Positions 1-5,510 are shown, numbered from the stretch's first letter. The stretch: DNA of 6,239 nt from Candidatus Omnitrophota bacterium (GCA_016206635.1 JACQRF010000029.1:1-6239), one strand, 5' to 3'. Notes: generated from the sequence alone by a model not told the origin. A program made the numbers and translations.

Positions 1-75
1 CTCCTGGACCGCCTCGGGCAGCGCCGCCCGCAGCGCCTCGACCGCGGCGCCGATCGCCGCCTGGGGCTCCGGCAT
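1..75 (-). CDS. nuoC: NADH-quinone oxidoreductase subunit C, N-terminal fragment (runs off the left edge)
   Basis: Only the first 25 codons are in the window: an ATG at 75-73 opens a frame reading MPEPQAAIGAAVEALRAALP and then VQE style residues to the edge. The peptide is too short and too alanine-rich to identify the family. The assignment to NuoC, the peripheral-arm subunit of complex I, rests on its position directly after nuoB, where nuoC or nuoCD is usual. The start is well supported: the nuoB stop TGA shares one base with this ATG (TGATG), and a strong Shine-Dalgarno GGAGGA lies eight bases upstream inside nuoB. Translational coupling to nuoB is therefore likely. Another gene at this position cannot be excluded. 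Confidence 0.6.
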   Translation of the reverse strand, partial: MPEPQAAIGAAVEALRAALPEAVQE

Positions 76-602
76 CAGAGCCGTCCTCCGGTCCGCTCGA
101 TCTTCTCCTGCAGTTTGAGAAACCCATACAGCAGGGCCTCGGGGCGCGGCGGGCAGCCCGCCACGTAGACATCCACCGGGACGATCTTGTCCACCCCCTG
201 CACCAGCGCGTAGTTGTTGAAGACGCCGGCGCAGGAGGCGCAGTCGCCCATGGCGATCACCCACTTCGGCTCGAGCATCTGATCGTAGATGCGGCGCAGC
301 ACGGGGGCCATCTTCTGGCTGACCCGCCCGGCCACGATCATCAGGTCGGCCTGGCGGGGGCTGGCGCGGAACAGCTCGGCGCCGAACCGGGCGATGTCGA
401 AGCGGGAGGCGGCGGTGCAAATCATCTCGATGGCGCAGCAGGCGAGGCCGAACTGAAGCGGCCACAGCGACGAGCGCCGCCCCCAGTTGTACATCTGCTC
501 GACCATCCGCAGCAATCCGCCCCACGTCGTGACGGCAATGTGGCGCTTGACTTCCTGCTCGAGAACTTGGTCTTCCGTCCGAATGGCCATCGGCGTCGTC
601 AT
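75..602 (-). CDS. nuoB: NADH-quinone oxidoreductase subunit B (NuoB)
   Basis: NuoB (PSST/NDUFS7 in mitochondria) is the complex I subunit that binds the terminal Fe-S cluster N2 and lies at the quinone site on the cytoplasmic arm. The 175-residue protein is full length. It has the tandem cysteines C55-C56 in FGLACCAIEM, C121 in MGDCASC and C150 in VAGCPPRPEA; the spacing of 65 and 29 residues matches the E. coli N2 ligands. The Q-site region ICTAASRFDIARFGAE is intact. C124 is an extra cysteine beside C121 where many homologues have serine. The ATG at 602 was chosen because it overlaps the stop of the preceding carbonic anhydrase gene (ATGA) and has AGGGA a few bases upstream. The frame stays open far beyond 602, but that part is antisense-like shadow sequence inside the carbonic anhydrase gene. 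A second in-frame ATG lies at 590. No nuoA precedes it. Confidence 0.96.
   Translation of the reverse strand: MTTPMAIRTEDQVLEQEVKRHIAVTTWGGLLRMVEQMYNWGRRSSLWPLQFGLACCAIEMICTAASRFDIARFGAELFRASPRQADLMIVAGRVSQKMAPVLRRIYDQMLEPKWVIAMGDCASCAGVFNNYALVQGVDKIVPVDVYVAGCPPRPEALLYGFLKLQEKIERTGGRL
84..89 (-). promoter_or_regulatory. Strong ribosome binding site for the nuoC start
   Basis: The minus strand reads GGAGGA here, eight bases before the ATG at 75. It lies inside the 3' end of nuoB and fixes the start of the downstream gene. It shows that the organism uses Shine-Dalgarno initiation inside operons, in contrast to the leaderless-looking first genes elsewhere in the window. Confidence 0.75.
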
Positions 603-1120
603 GCCTGTCCCTGTGAGGCCCGGTACATCTGCGCCCGCTGGCAGTAGTTCTTCACCCAAAATCGCACATCTTGCAATTCCGCGGCGGTCACGCGCCGCAC
701 GACGCGGGCCGGCACGCCGACGGCCAGCATGCGCGGCGGGACCCGCATCCCTTCCGGCACCACCGCCCCGGCCGCCACGATCGCATCGTGCCCGACGCGC
801 ACCCGGTTGAGCACCGTCGCGCCCATCCCGATCAGCGCGCCGTCGCCCACGCGCGCGCCGTGCACCACGGCCAGATGACCGACCGTCACCCGATCGCCGA
901 GCACGCACGGCTCGCGCGTGCCGACATGCAAGACCGAGCCGTCCTGGACGTTCGTCTCCTCCCCGACGGCAATCCGGTTCACGTCGCCGCGCACCACGCA
1001 ACGGAACCAGATGCTGGCCCCGCGACCGATGGTCACCTGACCGATGACGTCGGCCCCCTCGGCAACGAACGCCGTGGGGTGAATCGAGGGATAGATCCCT
1101 TGAAACTCGAAAACCGGCAT
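599..1120 (-). CDS. Gamma-class carbonic anhydrase family protein (left-handed beta-helix)
   Basis: This 173-residue protein belongs to the gamma-carbonic anhydrase/YrdA/PaaY/CamH family, which forms trimers of left-handed beta-helices and can interconvert CO2 and bicarbonate at a metal site between subunits. Hexapeptide repeats run through about residues 15-140 (for example IGQVTIGRGASIWF, VGDGALIGMGATVLNRVRVG). The three metal-binding histidines are visible as H65 (SVLHVG), H82 (VGHLAVVHG) and H87. The RGD at 44-46 and NVQDGS at 57-62 are also family hallmarks. A C-terminal helix (about 145-168) follows, as usual. The ATG at 1120 lies 13 bases after the ferredoxin stop, and the gene ends in a four-base ATGA overlap with nuoB, so the two proteins are probably made together. 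Plant mitochondrial complex I contains proteins of this family. Many bacterial members have no shown anhydrase activity, so the activity is inferred. Confidence 0.9.
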   Translation of the reverse strand: MPVFEFQGIYPSIHPTAFVAEGADVIGQVTIGRGASIWFRCVVRGDVNRIAVGEETNVQDGSVLHVGTREPCVLGDRVTVGHLAVVHGARVGDGALIGMGATVLNRVRVGHDAIVAAGAVVPEGMRVPPRMLAVGVPARVVRRVTAAELQDVRFWVKNYCQRAQMYRASQGQA

Positions 1121-1133
1121 TACCGGATCGCGC

Positions 1134-1448
1134 TCATGACGTTTCCTTGGTTGACGTGCTCGGCGGTTGATAGCGAATGAGGCGGGGGATCGTCCGGCCG
1201 TGGATCAGGTGCTCTTCGACGATCTCTTCGACATCGTCAATCGTCACGCGAGAATACCACACCCCGTCCGGTTCGACATAAAGATTCGGGGCCAGCCGGC
1301 ACAGCCCGAAACAGCCGCGCGCGACAACCGACACCCCCTGCAATCCACGGCGCGCGACGGACGCCCGCAACGCCTCGAAGAGTTGGGCGCCGCCCTTGGT
1401 CGGGCACGTCGCCCCCGAGGTATCGACGAACACGCGGCGCGCGGCCAC
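1134..1448 (-). CDS. (2Fe-2S) ferredoxin, thioredoxin-like fold (NuoE/HndA-type)
   Basis: A 104-residue small ferredoxin of the thioredoxin-like [2Fe-2S] family, the fold also used by NuoE. The C-terminal half is characteristic: GCFGLCRLAPNLYVEP with C46 and C50, then DGVWYSRVT and DDVEEIVEEHL, and a closing GRTIPRL. C15 (SGATCPTKGG) matches the second canonical ligand. The first ligand, expected at about residue 9 or 10 (VFVCxxx...C in relatives), is replaced by D9-T10, so only three cysteines remain. The GTG start at 1448 is the first possible codon after an in-frame TAG at 1454-1452 that ends mrp, and has no Shine-Dalgarno; another GTG at 1433 (residue 6) is possible. Placement between mrp and the carbonic anhydrase-nuoB pair suggests a role in electron transfer or Fe-S supply around complex I, which is inference. 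Confidence 0.87.
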   Translation of the reverse strand: MAARRVFVDTSGATCPTKGGAQLFEALRASVARRGLQGVSVVARGCFGLCRLAPNLYVEPDGVWYSRVTIDDVEEIVEEHLIHGRTIPRLIRYQPPSTSTKETS

Positions 1449-1451
1449 GCG

Positions 1452-2318
1452 CTATAGCCCGACGAACTGCGGCTGGGTCTGTACCAGCGCGGCGGCCCGG
1501 CCGGCAACCTGGCGCGCCATCTCTATGAATGCCTTGGCGGCGGCGCTGTCCGGCTCGGCCGCCACGATCGGCGTGCCGGCGTCGCCGTGCTCGCACACGC
1601 TGGGCACCAGCGGGATCTCGCCCAAAAACGGGACCTTCGCCCGCTCGGCGGCCGCCCGGCCCCCGCCGCGCCGGAAAATCGGCGTTTCCGTCCGGCACGA
1701 CGGACAGACGAACGTGCTCATGTTCTCGACGACGCCAATGATCGGCACGCGGACCTTCTCGAACATCGCCATCGCCTTGCGCACATCGAGCAACGCCACG
1801 TCCTGCGGGGTGGTCACGACCACCGCGCCGGTCAGGGGAATCGTCTGCGAGAGGGTCAACGGCACATCGCCGGTGCTGGGCGGCAGGTCCACGATCAAGT
1901 AATCCATCGGCCCCCATTCCACTTCGTTCAGGAACTTCTGGATGACGCCGTGCAGCATCGGCCCGCGCCAAATCACCGGCTCGTCTTCTTTGAGCAGGAA
2001 GCCCATGGACATCACTTTGACGCCGTGGGCCTCGGCCGGCACCAGCCGCCCCTCGCGCATCGGGGGGAGCGTCCTGACGCCGAGCATCAACGGGACGTTG
2101 GGGCCGTACACGTCGGCATCCAACACGCCGACCGACGCCTGCCTACCGGTCAGGCAGGCGCCGGCGCGGGCCAGCGCCACCGCCAGATTCACGCTGACGG
2201 TCGTCTTCCCCACCCCGCCCTTGCCGCTGCCGACCGCGAGGACCGCGCGGGTCCCCACCTGACGTCGCACGGCGGATTGGAGCGACGGCCCCAGCTGCAG
2301 GGAATCACCGTGTGTCAT
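1452..2318 (-). CDS. mrp: Mrp/NBP35/Ind1-type P-loop ATPase, Fe-S cluster carrier
   Basis: The 288-residue protein is an Mrp/ApbC-family scaffold that binds and transfers a [4Fe-4S] cluster; the mitochondrial relative Ind1 (NUBPL) serves complex I. Visible are the deviant Walker A GSGKGGVGKTT (30-40), the LDADVYGPNVP switch (66-76), MDYLIVDLPPSTGD (138-151), the ENMS motif (199-202) and the cluster-binding pair C205-x-x-C208 (FVCPSC). The N-terminal DUF59 domain of longer Mrp proteins is missing, giving a short NBP35/Ind1-like form. Residues 55-61 (CLTGRQA) interrupt the usual ALARAGA-RVGVLDAD connection and are encoded by a 25-base palindrome, an apparent in-frame insertion. The ATG at 2318 follows an extended -10 element and has no Shine-Dalgarno; it starts 18 bases after the PfpI gene. 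Its TAG stop is in the same frame as the next gene. Confidence 0.93.
   Translation of the reverse strand: MTHGDSLQLGPSLQSAVRRQVGTRAVLAVGSGKGGVGKTTVSVNLAVALARAGACLTGRQASVGVLDADVYGPNVPLMLGVRTLPPMREGRLVPAEAHGVKVMSMGFLLKEDEPVIWRGPMLHGVIQKFLNEVEWGPMDYLIVDLPPSTGDVPLTLSQTIPLTGAVVVTTPQDVALLDVRKAMAMFEKVRVPIIGVVENMSTFVCPSCRTETPIFRRGGGRAAAERAKVPFLGEIPLVPSVCEHGDAGTPIVAAEPDSAAAKAFIEMARQVAGRAAALVQTQPQFVGL
2136..2160. repeat. Palindromic repeat inserted in frame within mrp
   Basis: The plus strand has CGCCTGCCT, seven bases (ACCGGTC), then AGGCAGGCG: a perfect 9-base inverted repeat whose loop contains the palindrome ACCGGT. It lies inside mrp and encodes ACLTGRQA, residues with no counterpart in the conserved Mrp core between the helix after Walker A and the LDAD strand. 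About 21 bases (seven codons) appear to be extra, which keeps the frame. From memory, similar GCCTGCC/GGCAGGC palindromes encoding GRQAG-like peptides occur inside genes of many metagenome-derived bacteria; this has not been checked here. Confidence 0.8.
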
Positions 2319-2327
2319 GGGAGAAGG

Positions 2328-2336
2328 ATTGTAACA
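2328..2336 (-). promoter_or_regulatory. Extended -10 promoter element before mrp, probably leaderless
   Basis: The minus strand reads TGT-TACAAT, a TGn extended -10 with a one-mismatch TATAAT, ending nine bases before the mrp ATG. No good -35 is visible at 16-18 bases spacing, as is tolerated with an extended -10. A start about seven bases downstream would leave almost no leader, which agrees with the lack of a Shine-Dalgarno before mrp. It overlaps the last codons and stop of the PfpI gene, so mrp-fd-carbonic anhydrase-nuoBC could be expressed apart from the upstream genes. Confidence 0.5.
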
Positions 2337-2858
2337 TCACTCGGCGAGAGCCGCCAGATAGGTCTGCATGAATGCCGGCAGATCGGCCGGCATCCGGGAG
2401 GTGATCAGCTGGCCGTCCCGCACCACCTCGCGATCAACGTATGATGCCCCGGCGTTGACCACGTCGTCCTTGATGGCGAAGAAACAGGTGCAGCGCTTCC
2501 CCCGGAGAACGCCGGCCGATGCCAAGACCCAGGCCCCATGGCAGATGGCGCCCACCGGGTGCTTGTGCTGATAGATCTCCTTGACGAGTTGGACCATTGC
2601 CGGCGTCCGGCGGATGTGGTCCGGGGCATACCCGCCCGGCACGATCACCCCGTCAAATTGGTTGGCTTTCGCCTTGGCGATCGGCAGATCTTCCGGCACC
2701 TCGTAGCCGTGCTTGCCCTTGTACGCCGCGGCGCGCCCCGGGCCGACGGTTGACACCTTCACCCCCGCCTCCCGCAGCCGCAGCAACGGGTACCAGACCT
2801 CCATTTCCTCGTAGAATTGCTCGACCAGGATCGCCACATGCTTGCCTTTAAGACTCAT
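2337..2858 (-). CDS. PfpI/DJ-1 family protein (type 1 glutamine amidotransferase fold)
   Basis: A 173-residue member of the PfpI branch of the DJ-1 superfamily, the usual single-domain length. The nucleophile elbow is AICHGAWVL with C106-H107, and the conserved acidic partner is E17 in FYEEMEVWYPLLRLREAG; with H107 these fit the PfpI catalytic set. Other family marks are the GYEVPEDL segment (51-58), VIVPGGYAPDHIR (71-83), AIKDDVVNAGASYVD (128-142) and SRMPADLPAF (154-163). Relatives have been described as intracellular proteases, chaperones or deglycase/glyoxalase-like enzymes acting on damaged proteins and aldehydes; the substrate here is unknown. The ATG at 2858 follows AGAGGG at seven bases. 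It sits 16 bases after the oxidoreductase gene and 18 before mrp, so co-transcription is likely and a stress-protection role is possible. Confidence 0.92.
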   Translation of the reverse strand: MSLKGKHVAILVEQFYEEMEVWYPLLRLREAGVKVSTVGPGRAAAYKGKHGYEVPEDLPIAKAKANQFDGVIVPGGYAPDHIRRTPAMVQLVKEIYQHKHPVGAICHGAWVLASAGVLRGKRCTCFFAIKDDVVNAGASYVDREVVRDGQLITSRMPADLPAFMQTYLAALAE

Positions 2859-2865
2859 CGCGAAT

Positions 2866-2871
2866 CCCTCT
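2866..2871 (-). promoter_or_regulatory. Ribosome binding site for the PfpI-family gene
   Basis: AGAGGG on the minus strand, seven bases before the ATG at 2858, in the 16-base gap after the oxidoreductase stop. It supports the chosen start. Confidence 0.65.
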
Positions 2872-2874
2872 ACG

Positions 2875-3906
2875 TTACAGCGCTAAGACGAGCTTGCCAA
2901 AATGATGCCGAGACCCCATCAGCGCATGGGCCTTCGCCGCCTCGCGGAGCGGCAGCACCGTATCCACCACAGGTTTCACCACACCCTGCGCCACCAACTT
3001 CAGCACCTCATCCAACTCCCGCCGGCCGCCCATGTAGCATCCCAGGATGCTCAGCTCCTTCGCGAACACGAACCGCAGGCTCATCGAGACCTCCGGACCA
3101 CTCGTCGCCCCGCACGTCACCAGCCGGCCGCCACGGGCTAGCGCCCGCAGTGACCCGGCCCACGTCGCCGGGCCGATGTGCTCCAGCACCAGATCAACGC
3201 CCCGGTCGCGCGTGAACGCCAGCGCCTCGCCGGCAAAATCAGTGGCTCGATAATTGATCACGTGGTCGGCGCCCAACGCCCTGGCTTTCGGCTCTTTCGC
3301 GGGATCGCCGACCGTTGTCAGCACCGTGGCCCCGCGCCACTTGGCGATCTGGATCGCCGCTGAGCCGACGCCGCTGCCGGCCGCGTGGATCAGCGCCGTC
3401 TCGCCGGGCTGGAGCTGCCCGCGCGTCATCAGCATGTGCCAGGCGGTCAGCGACACCAGCGGCACCGCCGCCCAGTGCGCGTAGCTCCATCCGTCGGTCG
3501 TGATCGGTATCAGGTTGCGCAGCGGGACTTTGACGAATTGCGCGTAGCCGCCGTGCTCCTGAAATCCAACGATTTGGAATGTCGCGCACCGGCTGTCGCG
3601 CCCGGCCCGGCACTCCGAACACGTTCCACAGGAAATCCCCGGCGCGACCACCACCGACTGGCCCGTACGCCACGTGTCCGACGGCGCCCCCAACGCGTGG
3701 ATGGTCCCCGCCACATCGCAGCCGAGGATGTGCGGCATCGAGATCGTGACGCCGGGCATCCCCTCGCGCGTCCAGATATCGAGATGATTGAGGCCGCACG
3801 CTTTCACGGCGACGACCGCCTCATCGGGCCCCGGTGCCGGCATCGGCATCTGGGCCCACTCGAGCACCTCCGGCCCGCCGTGCCGGCGGAACACCACGGC
3901 GTTCAT
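2875..3906 (-). CDS. Zinc-binding MDR-family alcohol dehydrogenase/quinone oxidoreductase-like protein
   Basis: A 343-residue NAD(P)H-dependent oxidoreductase of the medium-chain dehydrogenase/reductase superfamily. The N-terminal GroES-like domain (about 1-130) contains C37 (ACGLNHLDIW) and the structural zinc site C93, C96, C99, C107 (ISCGTCSECRAG...C). The Rossmann domain (about 150-290) has AAGSGVGSAAIQIAK (175-189) as nucleotide loop. The usual GHE of the catalytic zinc site is GCD here (62-64), so the catalytic histidine is absent; this is common in the quinone oxidoreductase-like and related MDR branches, and activity may be zinc-independent or altered. Its substrate cannot be named. 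The ATG at 3906 overlaps the DUF362 stop (ATGA), indicating translational coupling; the PfpI gene follows after 16 bases. Confidence 0.92.
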   Translation of the reverse strand: MNAVVFRRHGGPEVLEWAQMPMPAPGPDEAVVAVKACGLNHLDIWTREGMPGVTISMPHILGCDVAGTIHALGAPSDTWRTGQSVVVAPGISCGTCSECRAGRDSRCATFQIVGFQEHGGYAQFVKVPLRNLIPITTDGWSYAHWAAVPLVSLTAWHMLMTRGQLQPGETALIHAAGSGVGSAAIQIAKWRGATVLTTVGDPAKEPKARALGADHVINYRATDFAGEALAFTRDRGVDLVLEHIGPATWAGSLRALARGGRLVTCGATSGPEVSMSLRFVFAKELSILGCYMGGRRELDEVLKLVAQGVVKPVVDTVLPLREAAKAHALMGSRHHFGKLVLAL

Positions 3907-4739
3907 ACTCGCAGCCGCACCTGGTCGAGCCGTTCCCCGACCACCTGGATGGCGGCCAGCTCCGGCGTGCCGATGCCGCGGCGGGTCGCCGCTTGTAAAA
4001 TCTCGTCCTGGGGCGCCGGCACGCCCATGAGGTCACACAGCACGGCGTCCACCGCCACCGGCTCCGTGCCGATGACGAGCACCCCCATCGGTCGCGGCCC
4101 CTGACGATCCTTCACCATGACTGCGTCCACCACCGTCAGCGCGGAGGACACCGCCCGGGCATTCTCCACCAACATGTCGCAGAACACCTCCGGCCGGCGG
4201 CGCGCCTGGACCTGCCACCACGCTTTGCGCCTCCCCGGCACGCAGCCATACAAGTTCTCCACGGCGCCGGTCACGCGCGTCGGCGTACCGGCCTGCAGCT
4301 TGGGCAGATTGATGATGACATCCGCCCGAGTCACGCAGGGATCGCCGACCAACCATCGGCCCGTGAGCGGGTTCTTGACCGGTAGGTGGGTCGGACGATT
4401 CAGCTCCACCAACGGCGCCTCGTAACGCCGGGCGACCGCGCCCACGCCGGCCGTCTCCGCCACGCGCGCCAGCGACCCGAACGTTGGGCTCTCGGCGATG
4501 AAGCACCGCCCGCCGGCCTGCTGGACCTGGCGAATGACGCCGGCGACGACTTCCGGGTGGGTGGTGGCGTGCTCATCGGGGGCGGCCGCCGCCGGCAACG
4601 AGGGTTTCAGCAGCACTTGCTCGTCGCGCTTGATGTAGCGCCCGAGCCCGCCCAGCAGCTGGAACGCCTCGTCGAGGGCGCGGTCCACGACGGCCGGCTC
4701 ATAGGATGGACACCGAACGATGGCCACGGTGGCGGGCAT
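3903..4739 (-). CDS. DUF362 domain-containing protein
   Basis: A 278-residue protein that spans a DUF362 domain and little else. Family marks are the start VAIVRCPSYE, the LLKPSL segment (43-48, where KPN is more usual), THP (60-62), the IINLPKLQAG (142-151), GAVENLYGCVPG (158-169), DAVMVKDRQGPRPMG (205-219) and PVAVDAVLCDLMGVP (227-241). There is no attached 4Fe-4S ferredoxin domain as in some DUF362 proteins. The family has no settled biochemical function. Many genomes annotate it as an iron-sulfur or uncharacterised protein. The ATG at 4739 agrees with the conserved N-terminus and follows an extended -10 by 11 bases without a Shine-Dalgarno. It is the first gene of the eight-gene run and overlaps the next gene by four bases, so the two may act together. 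Confidence 0.9.
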   Translation of the reverse strand: MPATVAIVRCPSYEPAVVDRALDEAFQLLGGLGRYIKRDEQVLLKPSLPAAAAPDEHATTHPEVVAGVIRQVQQAGGRCFIAESPTFGSLARVAETAGVGAVARRYEAPLVELNRPTHLPVKNPLTGRWLVGDPCVTRADVIINLPKLQAGTPTRVTGAVENLYGCVPGRRKAWWQVQARRRPEVFCDMLVENARAVSSALTVVDAVMVKDRQGPRPMGVLVIGTEPVAVDAVLCDLMGVPAPQDEILQAATRRGIGTPELAAIQVVGERLDQVRLRV

Positions 4740-4750
4740 GGGAATGATTG

Positions 4751-4759
4751 ATTATAACA
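4751..4759 (-). promoter_or_regulatory. Extended -10 promoter element before the DUF362 gene, probably leaderless
   Basis: The minus strand reads TGT-TATAAT, a perfect extended -10 ending 11 bases before the ATG at 4739. Transcription would begin four to six bases before the start codon, too close for a Shine-Dalgarno, and none is present. The -35 region falls in the AAAGG flank of the nested inverted repeat and is poor. The TG of the element lies inside the outer arm of that repeat. Confidence 0.6.
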
Positions 4760-4811
4760 CGAGGGGGACCACGACAAAGGGTCTGACCCCTTGGGGTCAG
4801 ACCCCCTCGTG
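4758..4811. repeat. Nested inverted repeat between the AbiEii-like gene and the DUF362 gene
   Basis: Outer arms CACGAGGGGG (4758-4767) and CCCCCTCGTG (4802-4811) are perfect 10-base complements. Inside is a 12-base perfect stem, GGGTCTGACCCC (4779-4790) and GGGGTCAGACCC (4793-4804), around TT. The two stems share the bases 4802-4804, so they are alternative foldings. The right side codes for the last residues and stop of the nucleotidyltransferase, the left side touches the DUF362 promoter. The shape suggests a REP-like or mobile palindrome, or a terminator. Confidence 0.75.
4779..4804 (-). terminator. Possible intrinsic terminator of the toxin-antitoxin-like operon
   Basis: A 12-base GC-rich hairpin is followed on the minus strand by TTTGT, a short T run. 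The TGA stop of the nucleotidyltransferase (4799-4797) lies within its 5' arm. The T run is weak and the same element looks like a repeat, so termination is plausible only. Confidence 0.4.
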
Positions 4812-5510
4812 CATGGCGACCGTCAGGTTACGCGGCTTGGCCGAGGTCGATCGCCGTGACCTGCCCTTGAATCCAAGGCCGGTCAGCTTCCGCACCTCGC
4901 GCTGGAAAAATGCGGTGATCTCGCTCCACGCCACAGGCGGTCGCATCGTGATCGCCGGCTCCCGCTCAGCATCCTGGAAGTAGGACAATGCCTTCAGCGC
5001 CTGGAGCGTGAAATCGCGGCTTCTGGTGAATTTTCTGGGCCCCAGGGCCAGGAGCCGCCGCAGGGGGATTCGGCGGCAGATGACGTACAGATCCACGAAG
5101 TCTTTCCGAGAGCCGCGGCCGATGATGGCGCCGAGTTTCATCACGCCGATGTCCTCGAGGGAGGCGATCCGGACGGCCTTCCACCGGACTGGTGGTTTGA
5201 GCAACGGGGCATCATAGTGGAAGAAGCTGATGCGGGTTCGTCCCACGGTTCCGTGGAGAGTGCCGTGTTTGGTTTCCACCACCACCCAGTCCGGCAAGCG
5301 CCGGAGCCGTGCGTGAAGATCGCGCCGTTCCTCGAACGCCAGCCGATTCGTCCGAGAAAAGAAATCGAGGTCTACGGACCGCCGATGGCGCAGGCGCAAC
5401 GCCAAACCCGTCCCGCCGGCCAGATAGAAGTCCTGCGTGGCCCCGATCGCCGCCAACCGGCCCAGCAGCGTGCGGAGGACCACCGGCACCACCTCGGCCT
5501 GTCGAGTCAT
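4797..5510 (-). CDS. AbiEii/AbiGii-family nucleotidyltransferase, putative toxin
   Basis: A 237-residue protein of the AbiEii/AbiGii toxin family, nucleotidyltransferases related to DNA polymerase beta, some of which act on tRNA or other RNA ends. The core shows FYLAGGTGLALRLRHRRSVDLDFFS: GGT at 32-34 and the metal-binding S45-x-D47-x-D49. A second conserved region, VMKLGAIIGRGSRKDFVDLYVI (123-144), carries K125, K136-D137 and D140. A basic tail (216-232) ends in HEGV encoded within the nested repeat, so the original C-terminus may have been altered. The ATG at 5510 was chosen because it overlaps the preceding gene by ATGA, follows a G-rich stretch and precedes the conserved core; the longer open frame upstream is a shadow. 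Pairing with a DNA-binding protein suggests a type IV-like toxin-antitoxin or phage-defence module, although the partner is not a classical AbiEi. Confidence 0.85.
   Translation of the reverse strand: MTRQAEVVPVVLRTLLGRLAAIGATQDFYLAGGTGLALRLRHRRSVDLDFFSRTNRLAFEERRDLHARLRRLPDWVVVETKHGTLHGTVGRTRISFFHYDAPLLKPPVRWKAVRIASLEDIGVMKLGAIIGRGSRKDFVDLYVICRRIPLRRLLALGPRKFTRSRDFTLQALKALSYFQDAEREPAITMRPPVAWSEITAFFQREVRKLTGLGFKGRSRRSTSAKPRNLTVAMHEGV

Noticed and set aside
603..1001. Long N-terminal extension of NuoB in the same open frame
   Set aside because: It is arginine- and alanine-rich low-complexity translation lying wholly inside the carbonic anhydrase gene on the same strand. The ATGA overlap and the family N-terminus place the NuoB start at 602.
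1120..1137. Five-codon mini-frame (ATG at 1137, TAA overlapping the carbonic anhydrase ATG)
   Set aside because: It links the ferredoxin stop and the next start neatly, but is too short to call a gene and could arise by chance.
1587..2444. Long plus-strand open frame opposite mrp
   Set aside because: Histidine/arginine/glutamine-rich translation with no recognisable domain, antisense to a well-identified gene; typical of high-GC shadow frames.
3385..4104. Plus-strand open frame opposite the MDR and DUF362 genes
   Set aside because: It spans two confident minus-strand genes and has shadow-like composition without domains.
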